A DNA stretch of 64,000 nt from Polaromonas sp. (GTDB taxonomy: Bacteria > Pseudomonadota > Gammaproteobacteria > Burkholderiales > Burkholderiaceae_C). The first letter of the stretch is position 1. Each line of letters opens with the position of its first letter. The translations under genes were made by a program, and so were the position numbers. Shown here piece after piece: positions 1-9,126 of this stretch. The notes under the pieces were generated by a model that saw only the letters and a program-made list of their open reading frames with translations, ran no database searches and was not told the DNA's origin. The stretch is taken from assembly GCA_013297865.1 (NCBI GenBank), contig JAAFIP010000005.1, forward strand, positions 124,001-188,000. The letters are read 5' to 3'.

Positions 1-346
1 TGTGGCAGTACCAGAAACTCACGGGCTTGAAGGTGTAGCCCAGCACGCGCGGGTAGCAGTGCAACCAGGCCTCGCCATCGGCATCCACAATGCCCTCGCT
101 GCGCAGCAGCTCGTCCAGCCAGGCCAGTGCGCCGCCAGCAGCCACACCACGGCCATCGCCATGGTCTGCATCATAAAAACTCAAAGCGCCCCAGCGGTTG
201 CGCGCCAGTGCTGCGCAGGGTGCGCGCTGTAGCGTGCGCAAGGGCAGCATCAGGAAATAGGTGGGGTAGGCAAAGGCGTTGCGCGCGGGCCGCAGCCGGG
301 TGTGGCGCACCTGGCCAAAACCGATCAGGGCCTGCGCTGTGCTCAT
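1..346 (-). CDS. DUF1365 family protein (partial, C-terminus outside window)
   Basis: The first 115 codons are present and the gene runs off the left edge. The translation begins MSTAQALIGFGQVRHTRLRP and contains the family's conserved pieces: R-H-T-R-L-R-P near residue 14, FAYPTYFLMLPL near 25, YDADHGDG near 58, and FKPVSFWYCH at the window edge. DUF1365 proteins usually sit beside a FAD-dependent oxidoreductase and a cyclopropane-fatty-acid-synthase-like methyltransferase and are thought to act in lipid modification under light or singlet-oxygen stress; the biochemical role is unproven. Its ATG overlaps the stop of the upstream oxidoreductase (ATGA at 343-346), so the two are almost certainly translationally coupled. 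Confidence 0.88.
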   Translation of the reverse strand, partial: MSTAQALIGFGQVRHTRLRPARNAFAYPTYFLMLPLRTLQRAPCAALARNRWGALSFYDADHGDGRGVAAGGALAWLDELLRSEGIVDADGEAWLHCYPRVLGYTFKPVSFWYCH

Positions 347-1665
347 GCTGCGGCCCTCATTTCGTCATTGGCGCTGTGCAGGGCCTGCAGGATCTGGCGG
401 GCCACCGCCAAGCCTGATTTCAAGCCGTCTTCATGAAAGCCGTAGCCGGTCCATGCACCGCAGAAGTAGGTGTTTTGCACCCCCTGCAGCTCGGGCAGGC
501 GCTGCTGCGCGGCGATGGCCTGGCTGTCAAACACGGGGTGTGCATACTCGAATTCGCCCATGATGTGGCTACGCGCGATCGGTTGCGTTGGATTTAGGCT
601 GACCACCACGGGCTGCTCAAACGGAATGGGCTGCAGCAGGTTGATCAGGTAGTGCAGGCATACCTGGCTTTGCTCATGTGCGTCGTCACCGCGCACATAG
701 TTCCAGGCAGACCAGGTGCTGCGATTGCGCGGCAGTACCGACGCATCGGTGTGCAGCACCACGCGGTTGGCCTGCGTGCGCAAGCCAGAGAGCAGCTCGC
801 GCTCAGCAGGGCTCGGGTCGCGCAGCAGGGCCAGGGCCTGCGGTGCATGCGTGGCAAGCACCACTTTGTCAAAACGCTCGGCACGTCCCTGCGTCATCAC
901 CCTCACGCCCTGCGCATCGCGCTCAATCAGCTGCACGGGTGTGTTCAGGCGCTTGTCGCTGATTTGCGCTGTGATGGCGTCGACATAATGGCGCGCGCCA
1001 CCTTGCACGGTGTACCACTGCGGCCGGTTGGCCACCTGCATCAGGCCATGGTTATGGCAAAAGCGGATCATGGTCGCCACAGGAAACTGCAGCATCTGGT
1101 CGGTCGGGCAGCTCCAGATGCAGCCCAGCATGGGCAACAGATACCAATCACGAAACTCCACTCCAAAGCGATGCTCGCGCAGAAAAGCCTCCAGCGGCTG
1201 AGCCAGCTTGGTCTCGTTGCCTTCCAGCGCAATGGCGGTGCACAGCTTGTTAAAGCGCAGCAACTGCCACAGCATGCGCAGAAAACGCGGGTTCCACAGG
1301 TTGCTGCGCTGGGCGAACACCGTGGACAGGCTGCCACCGCTCCACTCCAGGGCCTGGCCCTTGAGCGCGCCGGGCACCTGTACCGAGAACGACATCTGGG
1401 TTTTAGCCGTGGCAATGCCCAGCTGCTCAAACAGCGCAATCAGGTTGGGATAGGTGCGCTCGTTGTAGACCAGAAAACCCGTATCGACCCCGTGCGTAAC
1501 AGGGCCCTTGGCCGTAGGCAGGGTGATGTCCACTGTATGGGTATGGCCGCCGAAGTAGCTGTCTGCCTCGAACAGCGTGACCTCGGCATGTCCGAGCAGG
1601 CTGTGGGCCACACCCAGACCAGAAATACCTGAACCGATGACGGCCACTTTCAGCGGGGCTGGCAT
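343..1665 (-). CDS. NAD(P)/FAD-dependent oxidoreductase (amine-oxidase-like, COG2907 type)
   Basis: The 440-residue protein opens with a dinucleotide-binding GxGxxG motif (VIGSGISGLGVA, residues 9-20) followed by an acidic strand end (LFEADSYFGGHTHT), the FAD-binding pattern of amine-oxidase and phytoene-desaturase-like flavoproteins. A second FAD-contacting segment is near the C-terminus (NTYFCGAWTGYGFHEDGLKS). Length and pattern fit the family found with DUF1365 and Cfa-like methyltransferases. The substrate is unknown. It is first in a coupled pair with the DUF1365 gene and divergent from the B12-dependent MerR regulator at 2280, so light-controlled expression is a reasonable inference. 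The ATG at 1665 follows a GAGA-type ribosome site. Confidence 0.85.
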   Translation of the reverse strand: MPAPLKVAVIGSGISGLGVAHSLLGHAEVTLFEADSYFGGHTHTVDITLPTAKGPVTHGVDTGFLVYNERTYPNLIALFEQLGIATAKTQMSFSVQVPGALKGQALEWSGGSLSTVFAQRSNLWNPRFLRMLWQLLRFNKLCTAIALEGNETKLAQPLEAFLREHRFGVEFRDWYLLPMLGCIWSCPTDQMLQFPVATMIRFCHNHGLMQVANRPQWYTVQGGARHYVDAITAQISDKRLNTPVQLIERDAQGVRVMTQGRAERFDKVVLATHAPQALALLRDPSPAERELLSGLRTQANRVVLHTDASVLPRNRSTWSAWNYVRGDDAHEQSQVCLHYLINLLQPIPFEQPVVVSLNPTQPIARSHIMGEFEYAHPVFDSQAIAAQQRLPELQGVQNTYFCGAWTGYGFHEDGLKSGLAVARQILQALHSANDEMRAAA

Positions 1666-1674
1666 GCGAGTCTC

Positions 1675-1887
1675 TCAGGCGGTATAGAAAATTGCTGCGA
1701 AGCGCCCCGAAGCGAAAAAGGGAGGGAGGGAGGAGGAGGAGAAGCGCTTCAAGATTTCTACCGAGCTAACAGCTCCCGGAAGGCTTCGCAGCATGGAAAA
1801 CGACAAGTGACCCGGGAAAAGCCGTGCATGGCCACCCACATCCTTGGTGGATGTGTTGCTGGCGGACAAATTGCAAAATGGGCTCAC
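1675..1887 (-). CDS. Possible small ORF upstream of the oxidoreductase (doubtful)
   Basis: A 70-codon reading frame starts with GTG, preceded by GGAG at 7 nt, and stops 9 nt before the oxidoreductase start. I do not recognise the protein. It is rich in Ser, Phe and Pro, has no domain or signal, and includes residues from the polypurine tract at 1715-1743 read on the other strand. It could be a genuine leader gene of the light-responsive operon, or simply an open stretch of the 5' untranslated region. The placement with a ribosome site supports it; the composition argues against. Confidence 0.22.
   Translation of the reverse strand: MSPFCNLSASNTSTKDVGGHARLFPGHLSFSMLRSLPGAVSSVEILKRFSSSSLPPFFASGRFAAIFYTA
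1694..1792. repeat. Inverted repeat with polypurine G-rich tract between the arms
   Basis: GCTGCGAAGC (1694-1703) is exactly complementary to GCTTCGCAGC (1783-1792). Between them lies a polypurine run (about 1715-1743) with three GGGA units followed by GGA units, which could form a G-quadruplex or triplex, and the small palindrome GAAGCGCTTC (1741-1750). It lies in the region transcribed ahead of the oxidoreductase. Function unknown. Confidence 0.45.
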
Positions 1888-1909
1888 TGGGAAACTCCAA
1901 ACTTAATGG

Positions 1910-2160
1910 TCAGATTATGACTGTTTAGTATAAAAATACAATGAAAGGTTGATAAACCGCATATCTTTGAGGGTTATTAAGCAGTACTTGCTGTATGCAG
2001 CCAGCCATTACGCTGAGCCCTCGGCATTAAAACCCTGATGGCAACATGGCTAGACAAGAAAACTTGTAAACCCAGCACATAGCATGCATGATGCATCCAT
2101 GTAGGCATTTTGTCTAGGACATTTAATCCGACAAAGTCTAGGGTTTATACTAGCGTATCC
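1910..2160. promoter_or_regulatory. Divergent control region of the LitR-like regulator and the oxidoreductase operon
   Basis: This AT-rich stretch of the 1888-2279 intergenic region lies between divergent genes. For the leftward operon a -10-like TATACT (complement of 1928-1933) overlaps the small inverted repeat GTATTTTTATAC. For the rightward regulator a TATACT is at 2146-2151. Three related words occur: CTAGACAA (2050-2057), its inverse TTGTCTAG (2110-2117), and GTCTAGG again at 2136-2142 just ahead of the rightward -10, where MerR proteins normally bind. They are candidate operators for the regulator encoded at 2280. The known consensus of LitR/PplR sites does not match exactly, so this is a guess based on position and symmetry. 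Confidence 0.35.
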
Positions 2161-2279
2161 CTGCAGTTTGTCCGTTGGACGCTGCCCGCCTTCGCCGATA
2201 CTACCGACAGAACAACCCACCGGTAGTTGTTTTCAATCATCAGCACAACGGCTGATGTCGTTATGGAGTTCGTAGTACC

Positions 2280-3212
2280 GTGAACGATAGAGCTGCTGTA
2301 CGCCCCATTACTGTATCGATCGCCGCAGTCGAGCGCGACACCGGCCTGTCCAAGGACACCTTGCGTGTTTGGGAACGCCGCTATGGCTTCCCCACGCCTG
2401 AGCGCGATGCCTTTGGCGAGCGCGCCTATCCGCTGGACCAGATTGAAAAACTGCGCGTCATCAAGCGCCTGCTGGACTCGGGCCACCGCCCGGGGCGTAT
2501 CGTGGGCATGGATATCGATGCCTTGCAGCATATGGGCGACTCCCTGTCGGCAGCGCCGCAGCGCCTCACCCACAGCGATGCGACGGACCTGCGCCTGTAT
2601 ATTGACCTGATCAAAGGCCATGATGTGGAAGGTCTGCGCCGTGCGCTGGGCCAGGCCGCCATGCGCATGGGCCTGGCCGCCCTGGTCTGCGATGTGATTG
2701 CGCCACTCAATGTGATGGTGGGCGACGCCTGGATGCGTGGCCAGCTGGAGGTGTTTGAAGAGCATATGTACACCGAAAGCGTGAATGTGATGCTGCGCGG
2801 TGCCATTGCCAACGCGCCTTCGGCATCGGCCACAGCGCGCCCCCGCGTGCTGCTGACCACCTTTCCCCAGGAGCCGCACGGCTTGGGCTTGCTGATGGCC
2901 GAAGCCATGCTGGCGCTGGAAGGCTGCCGCTGTTTTTCACTGGGCACCCAAACCCCGATTTGGGACATCGTGCTGGCCGCTACCGCCCACCGCGCCGATA
3001 TTGTGGCCCTGAGCTTTACTGCCAGCCAGAACCCCAACCATGTGATCAACGGCCTGGAAGAGCTGCGCCAGAAGCTGCCACGCACGGTGGATATCTGGGT
3101 GGGAGGCAGCTGCCCCATCGTGGGGCGCAAGTCACCCGAGGGCATCAACGTGATCACCGACCTGACCAGCCTGGGCAGCCAGGTTGCCGACTGGCGCGCC
3201 CAGCACACCTGA
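2280..3212 (+). CDS. litR: CarH/LitR-type MerR-family regulator with B12-binding domain (light sensor)
   Basis: A 310-residue protein. Residues ~10-80 form a MerR winged helix (AAVERDTGLSKDTLRVWERR, then YGFPTPERD). Residues ~90-180 are the helical cap and ~185-305 the Rossmann-type cobalamin-binding domain. The cap holds the Wx9EH signature (W151, E161, H162) that in CarH proteins marks binding of light-sensitive adenosylcobalamin. The loop QEPHGLG provides the expected lower-ligand histidine, H200. In the known family, light breaks the Co-C bond, the tetramer falls apart and repression is lifted. The GTG start at 2280 is preceded by GGAG at 2265-2268. It is divergent from the DUF1365/oxidoreductase pair, the usual target set. 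A cobalamin photoreceptor role is inferred from these residues. Confidence 0.9.
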   Translation: MNDRAAVRPITVSIAAVERDTGLSKDTLRVWERRYGFPTPERDAFGERAYPLDQIEKLRVIKRLLDSGHRPGRIVGMDIDALQHMGDSLSAAPQRLTHSDATDLRLYIDLIKGHDVEGLRRALGQAAMRMGLAALVCDVIAPLNVMVGDAWMRGQLEVFEEHMYTESVNVMLRGAIANAPSASATARPRVLLTTFPQEPHGLGLLMAEAMLALEGCRCFSLGTQTPIWDIVLAATAHRADIVALSFTASQNPNHVINGLEELRQKLPRTVDIWVGGSCPIVGRKSPEGINVITDLTSLGSQVADWRAQHT

Positions 3213-3338
3213 ACCACCCATGATCTGCCAGCCCTGGCGGCATGGCAATGACATATGCAGGGCGTAAACTACATGGCTATTGCGCCCCAGTAATCACTTG
3301 GTATGCAGGCTTTGCGTAAAATACAGATAGTTTGTTCG

Positions 3339-3351
3339 CCGACCGTGTCGG
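3339..3351 (+). promoter_or_regulatory. Small stem-loop just ahead of the ribosome site of the diiron gene
   Basis: CCGAC-CGT-GTCGG forms a perfect 5-bp hairpin directly before the AGGA ribosome site and the ATG at 3364. It could influence translation start or mRNA stability. No ligand-binding motif was recognised. Confidence 0.3.
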
Positions 3352-3363
3352 TTTAGGACCCCA

Positions 3364-4245
3364 ATGCTCTATCCAGAACTATTCAAACAGCTCGAATCCG
3401 TCCGTTGGGATATGGATAAAGATATTCCGTGGGACAGCTTCGATACCCACAAGCTGACCGACGAGCAGGCCCAAACCATCAAGATGAATGCCATCACCGA
3501 GTGGAGCGCCCTGCCTGCCACCGAGATGTTTTTGCGCGACAACCGCGATGACTCGGATTTTTCGGCCTTCATGTCGATCTGGTTTTTTGAAGAACAAAAG
3601 CACTCGCTGGTGCTGATGGAGTATCTCAAGCGTTTTCGCCCCGACCTGGCGCCTACCGAGCAAGAGCTGCACGAAGTGCGCTTTGAGTTTGAGCCCGCGC
3701 CCGCGCTGGAAACCCTGATGCTGCATTTTTGCGGCGAGATCCGCCTGAACCACTGGTACCGCCGCGCCAGCGAATGGCACACCGAGCCGGTCATCAAGCA
3801 TATCTACACCACCCTGAGCCAGGACGAGGCCCGCCATGGCGGCGCCTACCTGCGCTACATGAAGCGGGCGATTGCCAATTTCGGCAACGACGCCAAGGCC
3901 GCGTTCACCAAAGTGGGCGTGCTGATGGCCAGCGCTCGGCGCACGGCGCAGGCCCTGCACCCGACCAATCTGCATGTGAACAAGGCGCTGTTTCCGCGCG
4001 ACACCATCCAAAGCCGCCTGCCCAATCCCGAATGGCTGGAGCAGTGGCTGGACTCGCAGATCAAGTTTGATGCGGTCTGGGAAAACAAGGTGATCGAGCG
4101 CATTTTGCACAATATGAGCCTGCTGATGGAGCGCAGCTTTGAGAGCGTGCAGGAGCTCAACCGCTATCGCAAGGAGCTGGCCCGCGAGCTGGCGGCCAAA
4201 GCCGAAGGTCTGATCGTGCCCGCCACTGCGCCACGCGTGGTCTGA
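3364..4245 (+). CDS. Ferritin-like / acyl-ACP-desaturase-like diiron protein
   Basis: A 293-residue, mostly helical soluble protein with the metal-ligand pattern of the diiron carboxylate superfamily: an early Glu in ITEWSALPATEMF (~residues 44-57), ExxH in FFEEQKHS (~74-81), Glu in FCGEIRLNHW (~122-131), and ExxH in SQDEARHGG (~155-163). Two ExxH motifs spaced about 80 residues apart match acyl-ACP desaturase and related ferritin-like folds. It may desaturate or hydroxylate a lipid, or detoxify iron or peroxide; the sequence does not decide. It follows the light regulator at 2280 in the same direction with 151 bp between, so it probably has its own promoter. No signal peptide is seen. Confidence 0.75.
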   Translation: MLYPELFKQLESVRWDMDKDIPWDSFDTHKLTDEQAQTIKMNAITEWSALPATEMFLRDNRDDSDFSAFMSIWFFEEQKHSLVLMEYLKRFRPDLAPTEQELHEVRFEFEPAPALETLMLHFCGEIRLNHWYRRASEWHTEPVIKHIYTTLSQDEARHGGAYLRYMKRAIANFGNDAKAAFTKVGVLMASARRTAQALHPTNLHVNKALFPRDTIQSRLPNPEWLEQWLDSQIKFDAVWENKVIERILHNMSLLMERSFESVQELNRYRKELARELAAKAEGLIVPATAPRVV

Positions 4246-4274
4246 CCTGCCACCCCCTGCCGCCCACCCACACT

Positions 4275-4760
4275 TTGAGCGCCCCTTCGTTTCTCGCCAA
4301 GATCGCCACCCGAGCGCAGGCAAGCGCGCGCATGGCCCAGCTGTCCAAACCCGTGGTCTTTACCAATGGCGTGTTTGATGTGCTGCACCGCGGTCATGCC
4401 AGCTACCTGGATGCTGCGCGGGCCTTGGGCGGCTCGCTGGTGGTGGCGCTCAACACCGATGCCTCCGCGCGCCGGCTGGGCAAGGGGCCCGACAGGCCAC
4501 TCAACAACGAACAAGACCGCGCCGCGCTGATGGCTGCGCTCGAATCCGTCAGCCTGGTAACCTGGTTTGACGAAGACACACCGCTGCAGATCATCGATGA
4601 ACTGCGCCCGGACGTGCTGGTCAAAGGCGGTGACTACGACATGAAGCGCCTGCAGGAAGCCCAACTGGTGGAAAGCTATGGCGGCCAGGCTTTTGCGCTG
4701 GACTTTGTTGACGGCTACTCGACCACGGCCCTGGTAAAAAAAATCCGCGCCACGGCCTGA
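4275..4760 (+). CDS. rfaE2: D-glycero-beta-D-manno-heptose 1-phosphate adenylyltransferase
   Basis: The 161-residue cytidylyltransferase-like protein carries the nucleotide-binding motif FTNGVFDVLHRGHASYL (residues ~29-45) with the HxGH signature, and a C-terminal VKGGDY segment. It matches the stand-alone C-terminal half of HldE, which transfers AMP to heptose 1-phosphate in the ADP-heptose route to lipopolysaccharide inner core. The start is TTG at 4275, 30 nt after the diiron gene. An in-frame ATG at 4332 (MAQLSKPVVF) is a plausible alternative and would remove 19 poorly conserved residues. The kinase half (HldA-type) is not in the window. Confidence 0.93.
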   Translation: MSAPSFLAKIATRAQASARMAQLSKPVVFTNGVFDVLHRGHASYLDAARALGGSLVVALNTDASARRLGKGPDRPLNNEQDRAALMAALESVSLVTWFDEDTPLQIIDELRPDVLVKGGDYDMKRLQEAQLVESYGGQAFALDFVDGYSTTALVKKIRATA

Positions 4761-4813
4761 ACCCACCCCTCTTGCGCCGCCGCAGCACCCGCCCTGGCTG
4801 CTGCACCACATGA

Positions 4814-6208
<1,395 letters not shown>

Positions 6209-6239
6209 TGGCGCGCCTGCTTTTTTAATGCTTTTAGCC

Positions 6240-6288
6240 CTGCAGCCCAATAGAATATCGCGGGAGCAGCTATGAAAATAATAGTAAA
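6240..6288 (+). repeat. Dispersed repeat copy 1
   Basis: Contains CCCAATAGAATATCGCGGGA, then GCAGCTATG and an AT-rich tail. It lies between purB and yaeQ. The ATG inside the repeat opens a seven-codon frame (MKIIVKG, then TAG) ending just before yaeQ. The GGAG of the repeat core lies 6 nt upstream of this ATG. Confidence 0.85.
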
Positions 6289-6301
6289 AGGATAGTACTC
6301 C

Positions 6302-6862
6302 ATGGCGCTCAAGTCCACCATCTACAAGGCCAATGTCTCGATTGCCGACATTGACCACGGCTACTACGCCGACCACGCGCTCACGCTGGCGCGCCACCCC
6401 AGCGAGACCGATGAGCGCATGATGGTGCGCCTGGTGGCGCTGGCCATCAATGCCTACAAGCTGCAAAGCGTGTGCCAGGGCGACGCAACACTGGCTTTCG
6501 GCGCAGGCATGTCCGACCCGGACGAGCCCGATGTGGTGCTGCGTGACTTCACCCAGGCCTGCCAGATGTGGATCGAGGTGGGCCAGCCCGAAGACAAACC
6601 GATCATCAAAGCCTGCGGCAAGTCCACCGAGGTGATGGTTTACAGCTTCAACCACGCCACACCGATCTGGTGGAAGGGCATCGAGAGCAAGCTCACCCGT
6701 GCGCGCAACCTGAGCGTCTGGCAGCTGCCGTCGGGCGCCACGCAGGAGCTGGCCGCTATGGCCCAGCGCAGCATGCAGCTGCAGGCCACCGTGCAGGAGG
6801 GCAGCGTGATGATCAGCGACGGCCAGAGCACCGTGAACGTAGAGCCCGTGCGCCTGATGTGA
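6302..6862 (+). CDS. yaeQ: YaeQ family protein
   Basis: A 186-residue protein starting MALKSTIYKANVSIADIDHG, the typical YaeQ opening, with the family's conserved RHPSETDERMMVRLVALA stretch (~residues 32-49) and a central ACGKSTEVMVYSF segment. YaeQ proteins have a PD-(D/E)xK nuclease-like fold of unconfirmed activity; E. coli YaeQ can suppress loss of the antiterminator RfaH when overexpressed. The ribosome site AAGGA near 6287 overlaps the end of the upstream dispersed repeat. It is probably expressed separately from kdsD, 24 nt downstream, which has its own -10-like box. Confidence 0.92.
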   Translation: MALKSTIYKANVSIADIDHGYYADHALTLARHPSETDERMMVRLVALAINAYKLQSVCQGDATLAFGAGMSDPDEPDVVLRDFTQACQMWIEVGQPEDKPIIKACGKSTEVMVYSFNHATPIWWKGIESKLTRARNLSVWQLPSGATQELAAMAQRSMQLQATVQEGSVMISDGQSTVNVEPVRLM

Positions 6863-6886
6863 CGCAACACGCTCTAAAATGCGGCC

Positions 6887-7876
6887 ATGACATTCAACAC
6901 TGAGCAGGCGCTTGCCCTGGCACTGGATACCCTGGACATCGAGGCCACGGCCATCACGCAGATGCGTGCGCGGCTGCATGAGAGCGGGCAGACAGCATTT
7001 GGCAAGGCGGTAGAGCTGATTTTGGCCACCCGTGGCCGCGTGGTGGTGATGGGCATGGGCAAAAGCGGCCATGTGGGACGCAAGATCGCCGCCACACTGG
7101 CCTCTACCGGCACGGCGGCCATGTTTGTGCACCCGGCCGAAGCCAGCCACGGCGACCTGGGCATGATCAAGCCAATCGACTGCGTGCTGGCGATTTCCAA
7201 CTCGGGTGAGGTGGACGAGCTGGCCACCATCTTGCCGCATATCAAACGCATGGGCACGCCCTTGATTGCGCTGACCGGCGGGCTCAAATCCACCCTGGCC
7301 CACAACGCCGACGCCGTGCTCGACAGCAGTGTGGCCAAGGAGGCCTGCCCACTGAACCTGGCCCCCACAGCCAGCACCACCGCGCAGCTGGCCATGGGCG
7401 ACGCCCTGGCTGTGGTGCTGCTGCAGGCGCGAGGCTTCAAGGCCGAAGACTTTGCACGCTCCCACCCCGGCGGCAGCCTGGGCCGCAGACTGCTGACCCA
7501 TGTGCGCGACGTGATGCGCAGCGGCAGCGATGTGCCGCGCGTAACGCCTGCCACCACCTTCACCGAGGTGATGCGCGAAATCAGCGCCAAAGGCCTGGGC
7601 GCGACTGCGGTGGTAGACCCGGCAGGCAAGCCGATCGGCATCTTTACCGACGGCGACCTGCGCCGCCTGATTGAGCGCGGCGCAGACCTGCGCACCCTGA
7701 ACGCGCAGCAGGTGATGCACAGCGGGCCACGCCTGGTCAGTGCCGATGCGCTGGCCGTGGACGCTGTGGCGCTGATGGAAGAGCACAAGATCAACAGCGT
7801 GCTGGTGACCGACAGCGAGGGCGTGCTGATTGGCGCACTCAACACCAACGACCTGATGCGTGCCAAAGTGATCTAG
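6887..7876 (+). CDS. kdsD: Arabinose-5-phosphate isomerase
   Basis: The 329-residue protein has an N-terminal SIS sugar-isomerase domain (GMGKSGHVGRKIAATLASTG, residues ~52-71; ALAISNSGEVDEL ~104) and two C-terminal CBS domains (~residues 205-329). This is the KpsF/GutQ/KdsD layout. It converts ribulose 5-phosphate to arabinose 5-phosphate, the first step to Kdo for lipopolysaccharide. Histidines expected in the active site are in HPAEASHGDLG and RSHPGGSLGRRLL. A TAAAAT box at 6875-6880 is 6 nt before the ATG, so the mRNA may be leaderless. kdsC follows after 3 nt. Confidence 0.96.
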   Translation: MTFNTEQALALALDTLDIEATAITQMRARLHESGQTAFGKAVELILATRGRVVVMGMGKSGHVGRKIAATLASTGTAAMFVHPAEASHGDLGMIKPIDCVLAISNSGEVDELATILPHIKRMGTPLIALTGGLKSTLAHNADAVLDSSVAKEACPLNLAPTASTTAQLAMGDALAVVLLQARGFKAEDFARSHPGGSLGRRLLTHVRDVMRSGSDVPRVTPATTFTEVMREISAKGLGATAVVDPAGKPIGIFTDGDLRRLIERGADLRTLNAQQVMHSGPRLVSADALAVDAVALMEEHKINSVLVTDSEGVLIGALNTNDLMRAKVI

Positions 7877-7879
7877 CGC

Positions 7880-8428
7880 ATGCAACCCGTGCTGTCTTTC
7901 GCCCCCGAGCTGCTGCTGCGCGCGCAGGCGGTGCGGGTGGTGTTTTTTGACGTGGACGGTGTGCTCACCGATGGCGCCTTGGGCTTTACCGAAGCGGGCG
8001 AAACCCTCAAGCACTTTCATGTGCTGGACGGCCAGGGCTTCAAGCTGCTGCAGCGCGCGGGCATCCACATCGCGGTGATCACCGGGCGAGACAGTGCGCC
8101 GCTGCGTACGCGGCTCTCAGCGCTGGGCGTGCAGCATGCCGTGTATGGCACCGAAGACAAGCGCCCCGCAGCAGAAAAAATTCTCGCCGAGCTGGGCCTG
8201 GACTGGAGCCAGGCCGCCGCCATGGGCGATGACTGGCCTGACCTGCCCCTGCTGGTGCGCTGTGCGCTGGCCTGTGTGCCCGCCAACGCGCATGCTGAGA
8301 ACAAGGCGCTGGCACACTATGTCTGCACATTACAGGGCGGCCAGGGCGCGGCGCGCGAGCTGTGCGACATGGTGCTGGTGGCGCAGGGGCATTACGCCCG
8401 GTTTTTCGCCGAGGCGGTGCAACGATGA
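7880..8428 (+). CDS. kdsC: 3-deoxy-D-manno-octulosonate 8-phosphate phosphatase
   Basis: A 182-residue C0-type HAD phosphatase. Motif I is FFDVDGVLTDG (residues ~21-31, nucleophile Asp in DVD), motif II is ITGRDS (~72), and motif IV is AMGDDWPDLPLL (~114). It removes phosphate from Kdo 8-phosphate. It is 3 nt after kdsD, and its TGA overlaps the ATG of lptC (ATGA at 8425-8428), giving a tightly coupled kdsD-kdsC-lptC operon. Confidence 0.95.
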   Translation: MQPVLSFAPELLLRAQAVRVVFFDVDGVLTDGALGFTEAGETLKHFHVLDGQGFKLLQRAGIHIAVITGRDSAPLRTRLSALGVQHAVYGTEDKRPAAEKILAELGLDWSQAAAMGDDWPDLPLLVRCALACVPANAHAENKALAHYVCTLQGGQGAARELCDMVLVAQGHYARFFAEAVQR

Positions 8429-9078
8429 ACAGCGTAGCCATCAGCAACTCAGCCTTGGCCTTTGCCACCGCTGTGCGCTGGCTGCGGGCTGCCTGGTACC
8501 GCACCACCATGTACCTGCCGGTGGTGCTGATCGTGGCGCTGGCCCTGGGCACCTGGTGGCTGGCGCGCAACACCGCCAGCTCAACCGCCGCAGAGCCCGA
8601 GCGGCCCGTGCTGCACGAGCCCGATTACTTCATGCGCAACTTCGCAGTGAAAAATTTTGATGCCCAAGGCCAGCTGCGCAGCGAGATCACTGGTAGCGAG
8701 GGCCGCCATTTTCCTGACACCGATGTGCTGGAGATTGACAAGGCACGCATCCGCTCGTTCAAGGACGGGCGCCTGACCGTGGCCACGGGCGACCGGGCCT
8801 ACAGCAATGGCGATGGCTCGCAAGTGCAGCTGGTGGGCAACGCGCTGGTGGTGCGCGAAGCCAGTGTGGACGGCAAGGGCGTGGCCACCCCGCGCATGGA
8901 GCTGCGTGGTGAGTTTCTGCATGCTTTTCTCAACACCGAAAAAGTCATCTCGCACAAGCCAGTCACCATCGTGCGCGGCAAAGACCGTTTTATTGCAGAC
9001 TCGCTGGATTTCGACAACCTGGACGGCGTGCTGGTCCTGCAGGGGCGCGTCAAAGGCACGCTGAACTCTGGCAGATAA
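8425..9078 (+). CDS. lptC: LPS export ABC transporter periplasmic protein LptC
   Basis: About 217 residues with the start at the ATG overlapping the kdsC stop. One N-terminal membrane anchor lies at ~residues 29-49 (YLPVVLIVALALGTWWLA), followed by a periplasmic beta-jellyroll: EPDYFMRNFAVKNFDAQGQL, then a Glu-Gly-Arg-His-Phe-Pro-Asp-Thr segment and a C-terminal LVLQGRVKGT strand. This is the standard LptC pattern. It bridges LptBFG and LptA in moving lipopolysaccharide across the periplasm. Unusually, lptA, lptB and rpoN do not follow; the next gene is a short-chain dehydrogenase. Confidence 0.93.
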   Translation: MNSVAISNSALAFATAVRWLRAAWYRTTMYLPVVLIVALALGTWWLARNTASSTAAEPERPVLHEPDYFMRNFAVKNFDAQGQLRSEITGSEGRHFPDTDVLEIDKARIRSFKDGRLTVATGDRAYSNGDGSQVQLVGNALVVREASVDGKGVATPRMELRGEFLHAFLNTEKVISHKPVTIVRGKDRFIADSLDFDNLDGVLVLQGRVKGTLNSGR

Positions 9079-9126
9079 GCCCCGTGCACATCTGATTGCA
9101 TACCCTCCTATTTCACGGATCACGCC

